Assembly: GCF_000227135.1 (NCBI RefSeq)
Contig: NC_018251.1
Coordinates: 722,082-786,081 of the forward strand
DNA length: 64,000 bases
DNA from: Leishmania donovani
Taxonomy: Eukaryota; Euglenozoa; Kinetoplastea; Trypanosomatida; Trypanosomatidae
Direction of reading: 5' to 3'
Positions within the stretch are counted from its first letter, which is position 1, and each line of letters begins with the position of its first letter. A model generated the notes under the pieces. The model searched no databases and was not told where the DNA came from. It saw only the letters and a program-made list of their open reading frames with translations. This document shows, piece by piece, positions 50,298-59,814 of the stretch. The translations under genes and the position numbers were made by a program.

Positions 50298-51098
50298 CTA
50301 GTACATGGTATCGCCGGAGGGGATGTTGTAGACGGAGAGCTTGAGGTGACCATCGCGCGAGGCAGGGCGCGTCGGCACGAAGGCGGCTGGGCAGTCGTGG
50401 CGCATGTGCATCGGCGGCACTTGATACGCCTCGGAGACTGTGGTCTGAAAGTCACGGTTCTCAGGCAGGGCGACGGGCTGAACGTCGCGGGCGGCGCTGC
50501 GCGTCATCGGCACTTCCTTCGGCTGGTACTCCGCTGTGTAGCTGGTAATGCCGTCGAAGGGGAGGCTATTCTGCAGGGTGTCGTCCGCCTTGAAGCTCTT
50601 TGGCGGCTTCGGCAGCCTACCCTGCTCGGCCAGGTCACGCACCGGCTCCTCCATCGCCCCCTTCGTCGTCACGTACGTGCCCGGCAGTTTCGGGAGTGGG
50701 TCCTCCCTGCGCTTGGTACGGTTGTAGTCGGGCATCCAGCCTGGAAAGTCGGCGCGGTTCGTTGTAGTGCCTTCAAACGGCAGTGGTGCCGCTGCGGCCT
50801 CACGGGGCTTGTAGGACTCCGCCGGGCGCAGGTCCTTACCCTTCAGCAAGTCTGCCGCTTCCTGCTTCGTCGTTTTGAAGTGGCCGGGCTCTGCCTTGGA
50901 CGGAAACACCGTTTGCCTTGCTTTGCGCGGCCGCTCTCGCTCAATCTTCTTGCCAACGTACTCATCGCGGTATGTCGTCTCCCCAACGAATGGGACGCGC
51001 AAGCCGGGGCACTGGTGCTTGCCACACTCGCAAATGCGGCACACACAGGTGCGGCCATCGCCGTAGTCGAGGCTGGCGACGGAGTGCAGCTGCGTCAT
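50298..51098 (-). CDS. SAXO (stabiliser of axonemal microtubules, FAM154/MAP6-related), 266 aa
   Basis: The N-terminus has the SAXO Cys-rich motif CVCRICECGKHQCPG at about residues 18-32. Mn-type repeats follow with regular spacing: PFVGETTYRDEYVGKK, PFEGTTTNRADFPGW and PFDGITSYTAEYQPKE, with intervening K-x-x-E-A and YKPREA motifs. SAXO proteins bind and stabilise ciliary and flagellar microtubules; they include microtubule inner proteins, and trypanosome SAXO localises to the axoneme. The length matches short family members. The start is the ATG at 51098 (MTQLHSVASLDYGDG); the 37 open codons before it are Pro-rich with no motif. The neighbouring 352-aa gene may also be flagellar, but polycistronic context is weak evidence. 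Confidence 0.88.
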   Translation of the reverse strand: MTQLHSVASLDYGDGRTCVCRICECGKHQCPGLRVPFVGETTYRDEYVGKKIERERPRKARQTVFPSKAEPGHFKTTKQEAADLLKGKDLRPAESYKPREAAAAPLPFEGTTTNRADFPGWMPDYNRTKRREDPLPKLPGTYVTTKGAMEEPVRDLAEQGRLPKPPKSFKADDTLQNSLPFDGITSYTAEYQPKEVPMTRSAARDVQPVALPENRDFQTTVSEAYQVPPMHMRHDCPAAFVPTRPASRDGHLKLSVYNIPSGDTMY

Positions 51099-51919
51099 GA
51101 TGCCGTAGAGGTGTTGTTTCTCTGATGATGGGTGGGGTGGGGAGGGGCTACACCCAGTGCTCAGTGGTGGCCTGTATATGCGCGTCTGAGGACAGCGTGG
51201 AGGCCACACGCGCGCGCGGAGTGCGAGGCCACTGCAGGAGGCAGTGGGGCAGGGAGGGGGGGAGCTCTAGAGATAGCAGAACGACAAAACCCGCTGTAGC
51301 CGCTGGGGTAAGGGGTGGGGGGGGGAGAGACGACGAGAAGAGCGAGCGGCGTGCAGCGAGGGGAGAAAGAGAGGCTTGTGCTTGAGGAGCGGCTGCTCTA
51401 CGGGAAACTATGAGCTTGTGAAGCCGCACCGTGCGATTAGAGAAAAGGGAAAAGGAAGGGAGATGGGGACGTGTGAGAGAGGAGGAAGTAGGCGGATGCA
51501 CTGCTACGGTTCGGCGATCCGCACGAAAACGTGCGCGCGCGGCTTTTCTTTCATCTCTCTGCCCCTCCGCGTTGTATATCCGTCACCGCACGTTGCATGG
51601 CCTGGTGGTGAGGCCAGTACACAGTACGTACAGCACAGATGCACGCGCACCGGTGCCTTCCGCCTCCGCGCGCCTACCGTGCGACTGGAGCGAGAGGAGA
51701 TGGGGGTAGGGGGGAGGAGGTTGAGAGACAGAGAAGGCGCTCGAGAGTTGGACGCAGCGTGGCACATAGGCGTGGCAGCTGCCGTCGCAGACCCCGTGAT
51801 GGGGGGGGGGGTGGCGGTGGCTGAGCGAGAGAGTGTGAGGGACGAAGGAAAAGGAGCACACTGTACATGAAGAAGAAAAGGTGCACAGAGAGAGAGAGAG
51901 ATCCGACTCTGCTGTGGCG
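51099..51919. other. Intergenic region, 0.82 kb
   Basis: Leader of the SAXO gene and 3' UTR of the 352-aa gene. Purine-rich on the plus strand, with G runs near 51316-51327 and 51800-51811. No gene seen. Confidence 0.7.
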
Positions 51920-52978
51920 CTATCGCACTACGGACTTGGACATCTGTATGCACACAAGGCGGTCGGCTAGTTCAGGCAGCGTCAAGTTCTCCGACGCCGC
52001 CTTGGAAGGCCGCCGCGGCCGCGGTGCTGTCATGGCGCCCCCATAGCGGCTAAGGTGCAGCTGAACGCTGTTCTTGGTGGAGGTGGTGCTCAGGTGCATG
52101 TTGCCAGTGGCGACGATGGGCCCGTTCGAGGAGCCGTGGCTGAAGATGGACCCCGTCTCGTCATCTACGTTGTCGGAGCCCATGCGATGCCGCTGCTCCG
52201 CGTCCGCTGCACTGCTCCTTCCCTTCTCGCCTGATGCGTCCGCCATGCCGACGTCAGCGCCATCCTGCTGAGCCTCCATCGAGTGCTCTGCCGCAATGCT
52301 CTGAAGCGTTTTCTGCCGCATGTCCTGCTGACTAGCGCTTCGCTGAGGCGCGGGGTGCGCGCAGTAGTACGCCGCAGCCTCCTTCGCCATCTGCGCGTCC
52401 AGCTTATGGGGGCCGTGGTGAGTGCTGTAGCTGCCCCTCCACGGAGGCACCGTGCCCTCGAGTGCCGGCCGCGATGGAACGATGCGGTCGCGATCCACGC
52501 CAGCGCAGTAAACGGCACCGTTGCGTCCCACCGTAGGCAACTTTCCGTCGCGTCCTCTCTGGTGCGGCATGGCGCCGCCAATCATGCCGCTGCCATACAT
52601 TGCCTCCTGGTACTTGCGCGGCTCAGCGAGGCGGCAAAGGCAGGCGTGTCGCGAGCGACGCGAGGCGACCTCGGCAGCAGTGAGAGAGCGACGACACGTC
52701 TTGGTCGCTAGGCGCCGCTGCGCGCGCTCGTCTTTGACGCGGCGCCGCTCGAGCGCCTCGGCCTCTTCGGCGTGCACGCGCGCAACCTCGTCGGCTCGCG
52801 CCCGCTCGTACGCGCGGAAGGCCTCCTCGCGCTGGCGTTGCGCCTCCTGCTCTCCAGGCAATTTGCGTCTGTGCACGATACTCCGCACACGCGCCGCATT
52901 TTCCCGATCGATGGCGGCGGCGAAGTTGCTGTACTGGTTGGCAGTGTAGAACTCCACCCGTGGGCCACCGTACCCCAT
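51920..52978 (-). CDS. Conserved-type protein of unknown function (352 aa)
   Basis: No family recognised. The N-terminus (MGYGGPRVEFYTANQYSNFA) precedes a highly charged helical region at about residues 22-100, rich in Arg/Glu/Ala (REEAFRAYERARADEVARVH). A Cys-containing segment (RRSRHACLCRLAEPRKYQEA) follows, then a Gly/Pro/Trp-containing middle (PALEGTVPPWRGSYSTHHGP) and a Ser-rich tail. The start is the ATG at 52978; 35 upstream open codons are hydrophobic and lack ATG. The long charged helix and short Pro/Gly motifs are reminiscent of axonemal proteins, and it sits next to SAXO, but this is only a suggestion. Confidence 0.75.
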   Translation of the reverse strand: MGYGGPRVEFYTANQYSNFAAAIDRENAARVRSIVHRRKLPGEQEAQRQREEAFRAYERARADEVARVHAEEAEALERRRVKDERAQRRLATKTCRRSLTAAEVASRRSRHACLCRLAEPRKYQEAMYGSGMIGGAMPHQRGRDGKLPTVGRNGAVYCAGVDRDRIVPSRPALEGTVPPWRGSYSTHHGPHKLDAQMAKEAAAYYCAHPAPQRSASQQDMRQKTLQSIAAEHSMEAQQDGADVGMADASGEKGRSSAADAEQRHRMGSDNVDDETGSIFSHGSSNGPIVATGNMHLSTTSTKNSVQLHLSRYGGAMTAPRPRRPSKAASENLTLPELADRLVCIQMSKSVVR

Positions 52979-53383
52979 GACGAAGACGACAAGACGTGTG
53001 AGAAAGAGGAAGACCCCTCCGGGTGCGCGTCTGCGGACGAGTGCAGCGAGTGACAGAAAGGGGGAAGTGAAAACCTGCGGCACTTCTGGGCAGGGCGAGA
53101 GGAAGAGGCGGGGCGGGCGGTGCAGGAGAAGTGGCGAGACGGTCGCAGCATGAGGTGAGATCCATGAGCGAAGGGGAAAGAGGAAAGGAAGGGGGAGAGA
53201 GCGACACAGTATCCGCTCACTTCTATCAGTGCACGACTGGCCATGCTACTCGCACACGTCGCCCCCTCCCCCCTTTGAGGCGTCGCCCACAGTTTTGGTT
53301 TCCTTGCAATATATACATATATATATGTATGTATATATATGTATGTGTGTGTGTGTGTGCCGCTCTTTGGCGATGCTGCACGC
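52979..53383. other. Intergenic region, 0.4 kb
   Basis: Leader of the 352-aa gene and 3' UTR of the PCIF1-like gene, including a TA/TG repeat at 53309-53359. No gene seen. Confidence 0.7.
53309..53359. repeat. Mixed TA/TG microsatellite
   Basis: ATATAC, TATATG and GTGTGT units in series just downstream of the PCIF1-like stop codon. Simple repeat. Confidence 0.9.
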
Positions 53384-55153
53384 TCAAGTGGAAGGCGGAG
53401 AGGAGGCGGGCACAACATAGAACGAATCCAACGCCCGCTTCAGCTGCGGTGACGCGCGAGGCTGCGCCAGCCCGATCACCTCCGTCGCTGTCACACCGTG
53501 GAGCCACTTGTTCGTCGTGGTGCAGAAGTAGCCGTAGCCGTTGTCGATGAAGACGCCGTCAAAGCACACCCACGCGTCCGACGCCGCCGCCGCCGTGGCA
53601 GTGCGCGCATCACCTGCGGCCGCGGCGAGCGCCTCTGGCCAACTATATGGCACGCGGTACCCCTCTTGAAGCATCGCCGCCCGTCTCTGCACAACCTGCG
53701 CGACATCGAGGGGGCCGGCAGAAGGGGAGGAGGACGACGACTTCGCCACCCCACCGGTGCCGCCAAAAAAGCGCTTCTCGATCTTCAAGCGAATATCCCA
53801 CCACAGCGGGAGCACCAAAACGTAGTCCACCACCGCTGCTGCCGCACCGGTACTCGCCATTGCGCTGCGCATGTCGCGCACGAGCTTCTGAAAGAGCAGC
53901 TCGCATAGATCTTCGTCGTACGGCACGTCCAGCGTGAGAAGCAGCGGTTTGCCATCAGGGTTGATCACCGCGTCACTGTAAATGCGCTGCGGGTCGACAG
54001 CGACGGCGCTGCCTATGCTGCCAAAGTACTGATCCGTGTCGTAGAAGGCAGAGCAGAAGTGATTTGGCACCTCCTCGGCCACGGCGCCATCGCTGTCGGA
54101 TGCGGCGCCTTTGAACGTGCCGGGCTGCGGCGTTTTCATGTATGCGTTGATGGGCGATGCGCAGAGGTCCATGACATGGTAGCCTGCCGCGTGCAGATGC
54201 TGCTTCAGTCGCGTGTCGGCGCAGAGCTGCAGGCTTCCCGTCGCGAGACCACCTTCGTAGCGGAGGATGACGGTGGCGGCGCGCAGCTGGAAGCGGAGCT
54301 GACGCGCGTCTGCAGAGAATACACCCTTGTCGTAGCGCGCCTGCTCGGATGCCTCGGAGAAGAAGTCGTAGCACATTCGCAGTTTCTCCATCGCCGCCCA
54401 CGGCAGCGACACCGGCGGACAGTCGCGGCACTGCTCTCGACGCCAGTGACGCGGCCACTGGACCGACACCTCCGCGATGGGGCCGGCGATGCGCTGCTGC
54501 TGAGGGGTTCGCTGCGGGTCATCGGCTTCGAGGCGGCGGATACGGGGCTTCAGTGCCTGGGTCGGGGTGACGCCTTGCATGCCGGCCTCGATGGCTTCGG
54601 CAGCGGCGACGCAGCGCTTGGCGAGGGAGAAATTCTTCACCAGCTGCACCAGCGCGGCTACGGCAGCCGAGTTGTATGTGCCGTTGGACTTGATGGACAG
54701 GTCCCGCACCAACTGCTCATCGTAGGTGCGCAGATCTTGCTTGCCTTTGATGACGCTGCTACTGGTCGCCGCGGCGGACGACGCGTGCGCACCTCTCGCG
54801 TTGGTCATGGCATGCCGAAGCTGATCTGCGGAAGGGAAGAAGCGGATCTCGGCCTCGCGGAGGCGCGCCGCAGAGGGTGTGCCCCGGCTTGGGTCTTTAT
54901 GCGGTTCATCCCGCGCCGGTAGGTGCACGCGCGCTACCTGGGAGAGGATCCACTTGCCAAGCGCCTCCTGGGCGTGTCGCCACAGCTTGCGGGGCTCTCG
55001 CCACTGCACAACTCTGCTTGCGGCCACAGCCTCCAGTGCTTGCAGAAAATCGCGGCGTATCTTGGTCCACTGCTGGATGATCAGCACTTCGCGGTGAAAC
55101 GCCAGGGCGGGGTGGTGAGCTTCTGCCGCGTCACCGTTGCTGCTGCGCTTCAT
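53384..55153 (-). CDS. PCIF1-like N6-adenosine methyltransferase homologue (589 aa)
   Basis: The order of motifs matches PCIF1/CAPAM, the enzyme that N6-methylates a first-transcribed adenosine next to the cap. LCASPINAYMKT lies at about residue 325, FCSAFYDTDQYFGSIGSA at about 365, then LDVPYDEDLCELLF with the catalytic-loop position at 409-412, VDYVLVLPLWWD at about 446 and a C-terminal beta region (AWVCFDGVFIDNG). Canonical PCIF1 has NPPF at the loop; here it is DVPY. The family allows D/N/S first and an aromatic last, so only the second residue departs. No WW domain is visible, as expected where RNA polymerase II lacks heptad repeats. Trypanosomatid mRNAs carry a cap 4 whose first base is N6,N6-dimethyladenosine, so a cap role is attractive; this is inference. 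The start ATG at 55153 is clear. Confidence 0.75.
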   Translation of the reverse strand: MKRSSNGDAAEAHHPALAFHREVLIIQQWTKIRRDFLQALEAVAASRVVQWREPRKLWRHAQEALGKWILSQVARVHLPARDEPHKDPSRGTPSAARLREAEIRFFPSADQLRHAMTNARGAHASSAAATSSSVIKGKQDLRTYDEQLVRDLSIKSNGTYNSAAVAALVQLVKNFSLAKRCVAAAEAIEAGMQGVTPTQALKPRIRRLEADDPQRTPQQQRIAGPIAEVSVQWPRHWRREQCRDCPPVSLPWAAMEKLRMCYDFFSEASEQARYDKGVFSADARQLRFQLRAATVILRYEGGLATGSLQLCADTRLKQHLHAAGYHVMDLCASPINAYMKTPQPGTFKGAASDSDGAVAEEVPNHFCSAFYDTDQYFGSIGSAVAVDPQRIYSDAVINPDGKPLLLTLDVPYDEDLCELLFQKLVRDMRSAMASTGAAAAVVDYVLVLPLWWDIRLKIEKRFFGGTGGVAKSSSSSPSAGPLDVAQVVQRRAAMLQEGYRVPYSWPEALAAAAGDARTATAAAASDAWVCFDGVFIDNGYGYFCTTTNKWLHGVTATEVIGLAQPRASPQLKRALDSFYVVPASSPPST

Positions 55154-55626
55154 TACGAGTCACACGAATTAAGGAGAGTGGGGAGGGGAGAACCTCTCTC
55201 TCTGCACATATACACGTGCGTGCATGTGTGTGCATGCGCGGCCTCGGCCAGGGCAATAGGCCAGAGGTGAGGTGAGCAGGAGGAGCAAGAAGAGGGTCAG
55301 TGAAGAGCAGGGCTGGTGCCATCACCGGCCGAGAGGTCACATACCCATGTATGCACATCTGCGAGATTTGGGGGCAGGGGGAGGCGGGCGTACTTGCGCA
55401 GGCCCTTCCCACCCCCACCAAAACCTCGTCGCACTACGCCTGTCGGCAGCACCTGTGGCTTGACGTGTGCCGGCGGTGTTGTGTGACAAAGGCCGCGCAT
55501 GGACCTCCTTACCGCTGCTTCCCTTGTCTCCCTCTTTCTCTTTCGGAGTGTCGCCGTGCCTCTGCAAGCTCGCTCATCACACAGCAGGGGGACAGATACA
55601 CCGATAGGGCGCCGAGGGCACCGCAG
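55154..55626. other. Intergenic region, 0.47 kb
   Basis: Leader of the PCIF1-like gene (CT-rich on the minus strand at 55170-55203) and short 3' UTR of the VPS34 gene. No gene seen. Confidence 0.7.
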
Positions 55627-58600
55627 TTAACCACGGGTAGCCTGTGCAGCGGCGTGCAGGACGTCCCAGAGGTTCGTAAATATAGAGCCAACGCTGTCGG
55701 CGATCACGTTCTGCAGGTACTGCGTCGCCTGGGCGTTGGTCAGGTCAAGCCGCAGCTTTTCCTGTACCTTCAGCAGGTTCACGCGAGGGTCGCCACCCTC
55801 CCCGGTTACTTGTGGCATACCCTCAGTGTGAGCGCCGAGCAGCAGTATGTGAAGCAGCAGCGGGGCGTGCTTGCGTAGCGTGTTGTAGGCGCTGCAGCAG
55901 TACAGCTTGAACTCAGTGAAGCCGGTGCTCTGCGGCCCACCAAGCACCTCCACCATCTCACGGTTGATCTTCATGGGCGGCGGGAAGGGCTTCGGGTCGT
56001 TGCCGAGCACGTAGCCGAAGTCGATGTGCAGCAGTCGGCCGTCCTGTGTGATGAGGATGTTCTCCAAGTGGCGGTCGCCGATGCCAAGGACGAAGGTGAT
56101 GACGCAGTAGCCGGCGAAGCTGCGAGTGTAGCGGTCCATCGCCTGCCGCAGCAGCTCCGCCGTGCTGTTGTACACCCGCAGGTACTTCAGCACGTCGCGC
56201 TGCACGCTGAAAAACGTCGTCACCTGCGGCACAATTTCGACAAGACCCTCGTTCGGGGCGGTGGCAATCACGCGATACGGTGTCAAGTAGAGTTGCAGTC
56301 CATCTCGCTGTAGGAGGTCGTCCATAAGGCGGATAAGCTGGACAATGAGCTGGTCCTGCCGGATGTCGTCGTTGTACTTGTACATCATGGCCAGCGGCAC
56401 TGTGTCGCCTTCCCCGGCTCCGAGAAAGCCTTCTGCCTGTTCCTCCGCCGCAACGGCTGCGCTGGCACCGCCGCCACTGCTGTTCATCCCTTGCAGTCCA
56501 CCGCTGCGCTGCTGGGACGGTGCGGGCTGCATCGCGAGCGGTGTCAGCAAGCAGGGAGACGGCGAAGCACCGTAGAGCGGCTCGCCCCCTCGCCCACCGC
56601 CCCACGCGAGACCCGCTGGCCGCAGGGCCGTGAAAGTCAGGCGCATCGGCAGCTTGGCGCTCTTGAAGATGTACAGCGAATCGGAAAGGAGCCCCGTGAT
56701 GGGGATGCCGGGGTGTGTCGCGAGCGTCGCGACGCCGTAGCGGTCCAGCACGTCAACGGCTGAGGCGTGGCGGCTGCGGTACTGCTGCTTGGCTCCGCTC
56801 TGAGACGGAGGAGACCGTGGCGCACTTCCTTGTGACTGTGGTGACAGGGGCGGAAAGCGCAAACGCCGCACTTCGTCATCGGCGGCGCTGTCCACGTCGC
56901 TTGCCTCGACAGCACTGCTCCCGTCGCCTCCGTTCGCGTCGGCCTCCTCGCTGCCGTCGCCGGTGCGGGCAGAGCTCATCGAGTGCTCCTCCCGCATACC
57001 CGCCGAGGAGTGCGTCATCAGGCTGCTGCTGAAGCTCCCATTCACGTTTCTCCTGGACGGCATGCCGTGGTGCACAGAGGAGAAGAGGGCGCGCAGGCCG
57101 CACGCCTGCTTTGCGATCAGCTTGTTGCCCAGCGCCGTCTTCCCCAGGCGATCTAGTGAGCTCTGCTGCAGCTGGCGGCTGAGCAGCTGCAGCACCCGGT
57201 GCATTGCGTGCTGCTGGCGGAGACGTGTGGCGAAGTGCGGGCACTGCTGTGTCAACCGCTCCGACAAGCGACGCAACAGTGGCTCGAAGAGGGCCCTGCC
57301 GCCATGCCTGTCATCGCTCGCCTTTCCCGCAGCACTCAAGGTGCGACGCTTCTCCAGAGCCACCTCCACCGAGAGCAGGGTGTAGAGGGTGCTGCACAGC
57401 TCCCAGCACCCCACGGCGCGCTCCACCAAGAAGTTTGCCAGCTCCGCCTCCGCCGAGTCGTACCGCACTGCCTGCACAAGCTGGAAGGCGAGTTGACACA
57501 GTCGCCCATCGCCTTCCCTGCGCAACAGGCGCACGGCGTACTGGCGCACCGGCGCCACATGGTCAAAGTAGAAGCTGAGGCACGCCAACACATCCTCGAA
57601 GGCCGGCCTCGCCCACTGATAGATGAGGGCGCAGGCGGCGCGCCGCTCGCTGGAGTGGGTGTTCGCCCAGTCGACGCACCGCATGAAGGGCAGGAAGTAT
57701 TTGCCGTCGCGACATATGAAGTGACGGTACTTCCACAGTAAGCGCGTCTCCTCCAGCCGCCCACCGCCGACCCCTCCGGCGCCGGCACCCGTCACCACGG
57801 CACCGGCGACGTTGTCCAGTTGAATGGGCGGACGCCGCAAAAGGCTCGCCAGCTGGTGGCGCTCCTTCGGCCCGGGAGGGGCACTGCTGTCGGACAGAAA
57901 GTACTGTGTCTTGGACGTGATGGCCGCCTTCGCCTCGCAGAGGTTGTGCTCCTTGAAGAAGGTGTACTGATCAGGAAAAGGACGCTGAGTGAAGTCACAG
58001 GAGTCGTCTGCAGCGTCGCTGTGCTGTAGCAGGCTTTTCATGTCGTCCGACACGCGCGCAACGCCAGGCTCGAAAAAGACGGCGGTGGTGGCCGCTGGAA
58101 GGTACAGCGTCAAAATTGCTGTTGGTGCGCCGCAGGGGTCTTTGGCCGACTGTGGGCTTCCTTTGCGGACAACGGCGTTGCCATGCCGTGCATGTTCAGC
58201 CTCCAGTTGCTGTATGGACAGCGTATCCAGCCATGGGATGGGTGGCATCATGCCGCGGTGAAAGTCAGCCAGGAGCTCCGCGGCACGCGTAGAGGTGCTC
58301 CACAACTGCTCATCACTCGGAGCGTCACCGCCCGTGCTCAGCGCCAGCTGCCGCTGGCCAACGCACAACTCTCCTGCCACGGAGTAGACGTGAAAGGCGG
58401 CCTCCGCGACGTGCGTGTCCCTGTGCCAGAGGTGCAGCTTGCAGCTTGCATCGAGCGGTACATCACACAGCTCTAGCGGAAAGACAAGCCACTCATCGGT
58501 AAACGTGTAGACCACCTCCATCTCTGCGTGCGTGTCCGTGTCGCCGCCGACAGGGGATGCGGGCGGCAGCAGGGCCGCGGCAGACGCGTACACGGCTGCC

Positions 58601-58896
58601 GATTCAACGACAGGGCTCAGCGGCTCATCCATGTAGACGAGTTGGGCGGTTATCTGGACAGGATAGTGGGGAAGCAGGTGAGCCACCTCGCTTACCGGGC
58701 CTGTGCGAGGCAGAGACGGCGACAGCAACGAACTCCTCAGCCGCAGCGAGCACAAGCGCAGTCTATAGAGATACTCTGCCGCTGCGTAGTCCTGCGCCGT
58801 GCGAAACGGCGCATCGTAGCGCACCCACTGCAGATCATCGCCTACGCGAGGCTGCCGCAGGACGCTCGCAATCAACGCCACACTCGTCGACGTCAT
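55627..58896 (-). CDS. VPS34: Class III phosphatidylinositol 3-kinase VPS34 (1089 aa)
   Basis: Makes PI3P for endosomal sorting and autophagy. A C2-like N-terminal region is followed by a helical PIK domain at about residues 390-510 (FICRDGKYFLPFMRCVDWAN) and a kinase domain from about 720. The ATP-binding lysine lies in MYKYNDDIRQDQLIVQLI (about 837), the catalytic loop is GIGDRHLENIL (about 934-944) and the activation loop is HIDFGYVLGNDPKPFPPPMK (about 954-973), which is diagnostic for class III rather than class I enzymes. The C-terminal helix (SIFTNLWDVLHAA) is also present. Two low-complexity inserts enlarge the protein: a linker at about 620-725, and about 80 residues inside the N-lobe between LPMRLTFTALRP and MYKYNDD. 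The ATG at 58896 (MTSTSVALIAS) is used; the frame upstream starts at GTG. Confidence 0.95.
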   Translation of the reverse strand: MTSTSVALIASVLRQPRVGDDLQWVRYDAPFRTAQDYAAAEYLYRLRLCSLRLRSSLLSPSLPRTGPVSEVAHLLPHYPVQITAQLVYMDEPLSPVVESAAVYASAAALLPPASPVGGDTDTHAEMEVVYTFTDEWLVFPLELCDVPLDASCKLHLWHRDTHVAEAAFHVYSVAGELCVGQRQLALSTGGDAPSDEQLWSTSTRAAELLADFHRGMMPPIPWLDTLSIQQLEAEHARHGNAVVRKGSPQSAKDPCGAPTAILTLYLPAATTAVFFEPGVARVSDDMKSLLQHSDAADDSCDFTQRPFPDQYTFFKEHNLCEAKAAITSKTQYFLSDSSAPPGPKERHQLASLLRRPPIQLDNVAGAVVTGAGAGGVGGGRLEETRLLWKYRHFICRDGKYFLPFMRCVDWANTHSSERRAACALIYQWARPAFEDVLACLSFYFDHVAPVRQYAVRLLRREGDGRLCQLAFQLVQAVRYDSAEAELANFLVERAVGCWELCSTLYTLLSVEVALEKRRTLSAAGKASDDRHGGRALFEPLLRRLSERLTQQCPHFATRLRQQHAMHRVLQLLSRQLQQSSLDRLGKTALGNKLIAKQACGLRALFSSVHHGMPSRRNVNGSFSSSLMTHSSAGMREEHSMSSARTGDGSEEADANGGDGSSAVEASDVDSAADDEVRRLRFPPLSPQSQGSAPRSPPSQSGAKQQYRSRHASAVDVLDRYGVATLATHPGIPITGLLSDSLYIFKSAKLPMRLTFTALRPAGLAWGGGRGGEPLYGASPSPCLLTPLAMQPAPSQQRSGGLQGMNSSGGGASAAVAAEEQAEGFLGAGEGDTVPLAMMYKYNDDIRQDQLIVQLIRLMDDLLQRDGLQLYLTPYRVIATAPNEGLVEIVPQVTTFFSVQRDVLKYLRVYNSTAELLRQAMDRYTRSFAGYCVITFVLGIGDRHLENILITQDGRLLHIDFGYVLGNDPKPFPPPMKINREMVEVLGGPQSTGFTEFKLYCCSAYNTLRKHAPLLLHILLLGAHTEGMPQVTGEGGDPRVNLLKVQEKLRLDLTNAQATQYLQNVIADSVGSIFTNLWDVLHAAAQATRG

Positions 58897-59814
58897 GGGA
58901 GACGTGCCTAGAGGTGGTGAACGATAGAGGGGAGCGAGGTCAGCGGTCACGACGCAGCACTGGCAAGGCGTCCGCGGAAAACCGAGAGATGCACTGGCAG
59001 GCACCTCGCCAGAGAAGGAGGCGGCACGCGGAGCACAACGCCGACGGCGACGAGAGGAACGAGAGAAAGACGAAAGAACGTATCGTGGGGGATATCAAAC
59101 GACATACGCGCGCGTGCGCATGTGCACAGGAGAAGGGCTGCTGCGGGGCTCTTGGGCAATCATGGCGGTGCGCGCGGCGGCAACGAGGACTGGGCCGTCC
59201 GGTGCGGAGAATGCGCACCTTCAAGAACGCAAGCAATTACCGCTCTCCGAATGACCTCAGAGAACTTAGACGTGCGTGTGACCGGGTATGCAGGGGTAGA
59301 GGTGGCGCTGGAAGACCGGACAAAACCACAGACAGAGGGGGAGAGAGAGACATGAAGAGTTAGAGGGAGACGGAGGGTAGGTGGAAGACAGCCGATACAC
59401 ACACGCACACACAAAAGGAACGCAGCTGCAGGAGAAGGCAGCTGACGGTGCAACTGTATGCCGCACGAGGCGGCAGAAGCCCTCCCATGTCGCTGTGACA
59501 CCCTGTGTACACCATGGACACAACGAGCAGCATCAGAAGCGAATACGCCTGAGCACCTCTGCTCCTTGCTTCTTACGGAGGCAACGGCATGACAGTCATC
59601 TATGTCCGTGCGGTTCACATCAGAGAGCGAGAGGCCTGATAGAGGAGGGGGAAGGGGTGGACTTAGTGTGCGCAAACCCACATACACTCCGCACTAGAGT
59701 CGAGAATGCGTAGCACAAGCAACGGCCAGGTATCATGGGCATCAACTGTAGTCGGGCTTCCAAGACGTCGTGCACAGCAGCACGTGAGCTCGACCCCCTC
59801 TTCGCCAAGTCGAC
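58897..59814. other. Intergenic region, 0.92 kb
   Basis: Leader of the VPS34 gene and 3' UTR of the TBCD gene. Mixed composition with short CA runs near 59397-59412. No gene or RNA recognised. Confidence 0.7.

Noticed and set aside
50115..51125. 336-codon plus-strand frame
   Set aside because: Antisense shadow of the SAXO gene.
52960..52978. N-myristoylation of the 352-aa protein (starts MGYGGP)
   Set aside because: Residue 6 is Pro, whereas myristoylated proteins usually have a small residue such as Ser or Thr there.
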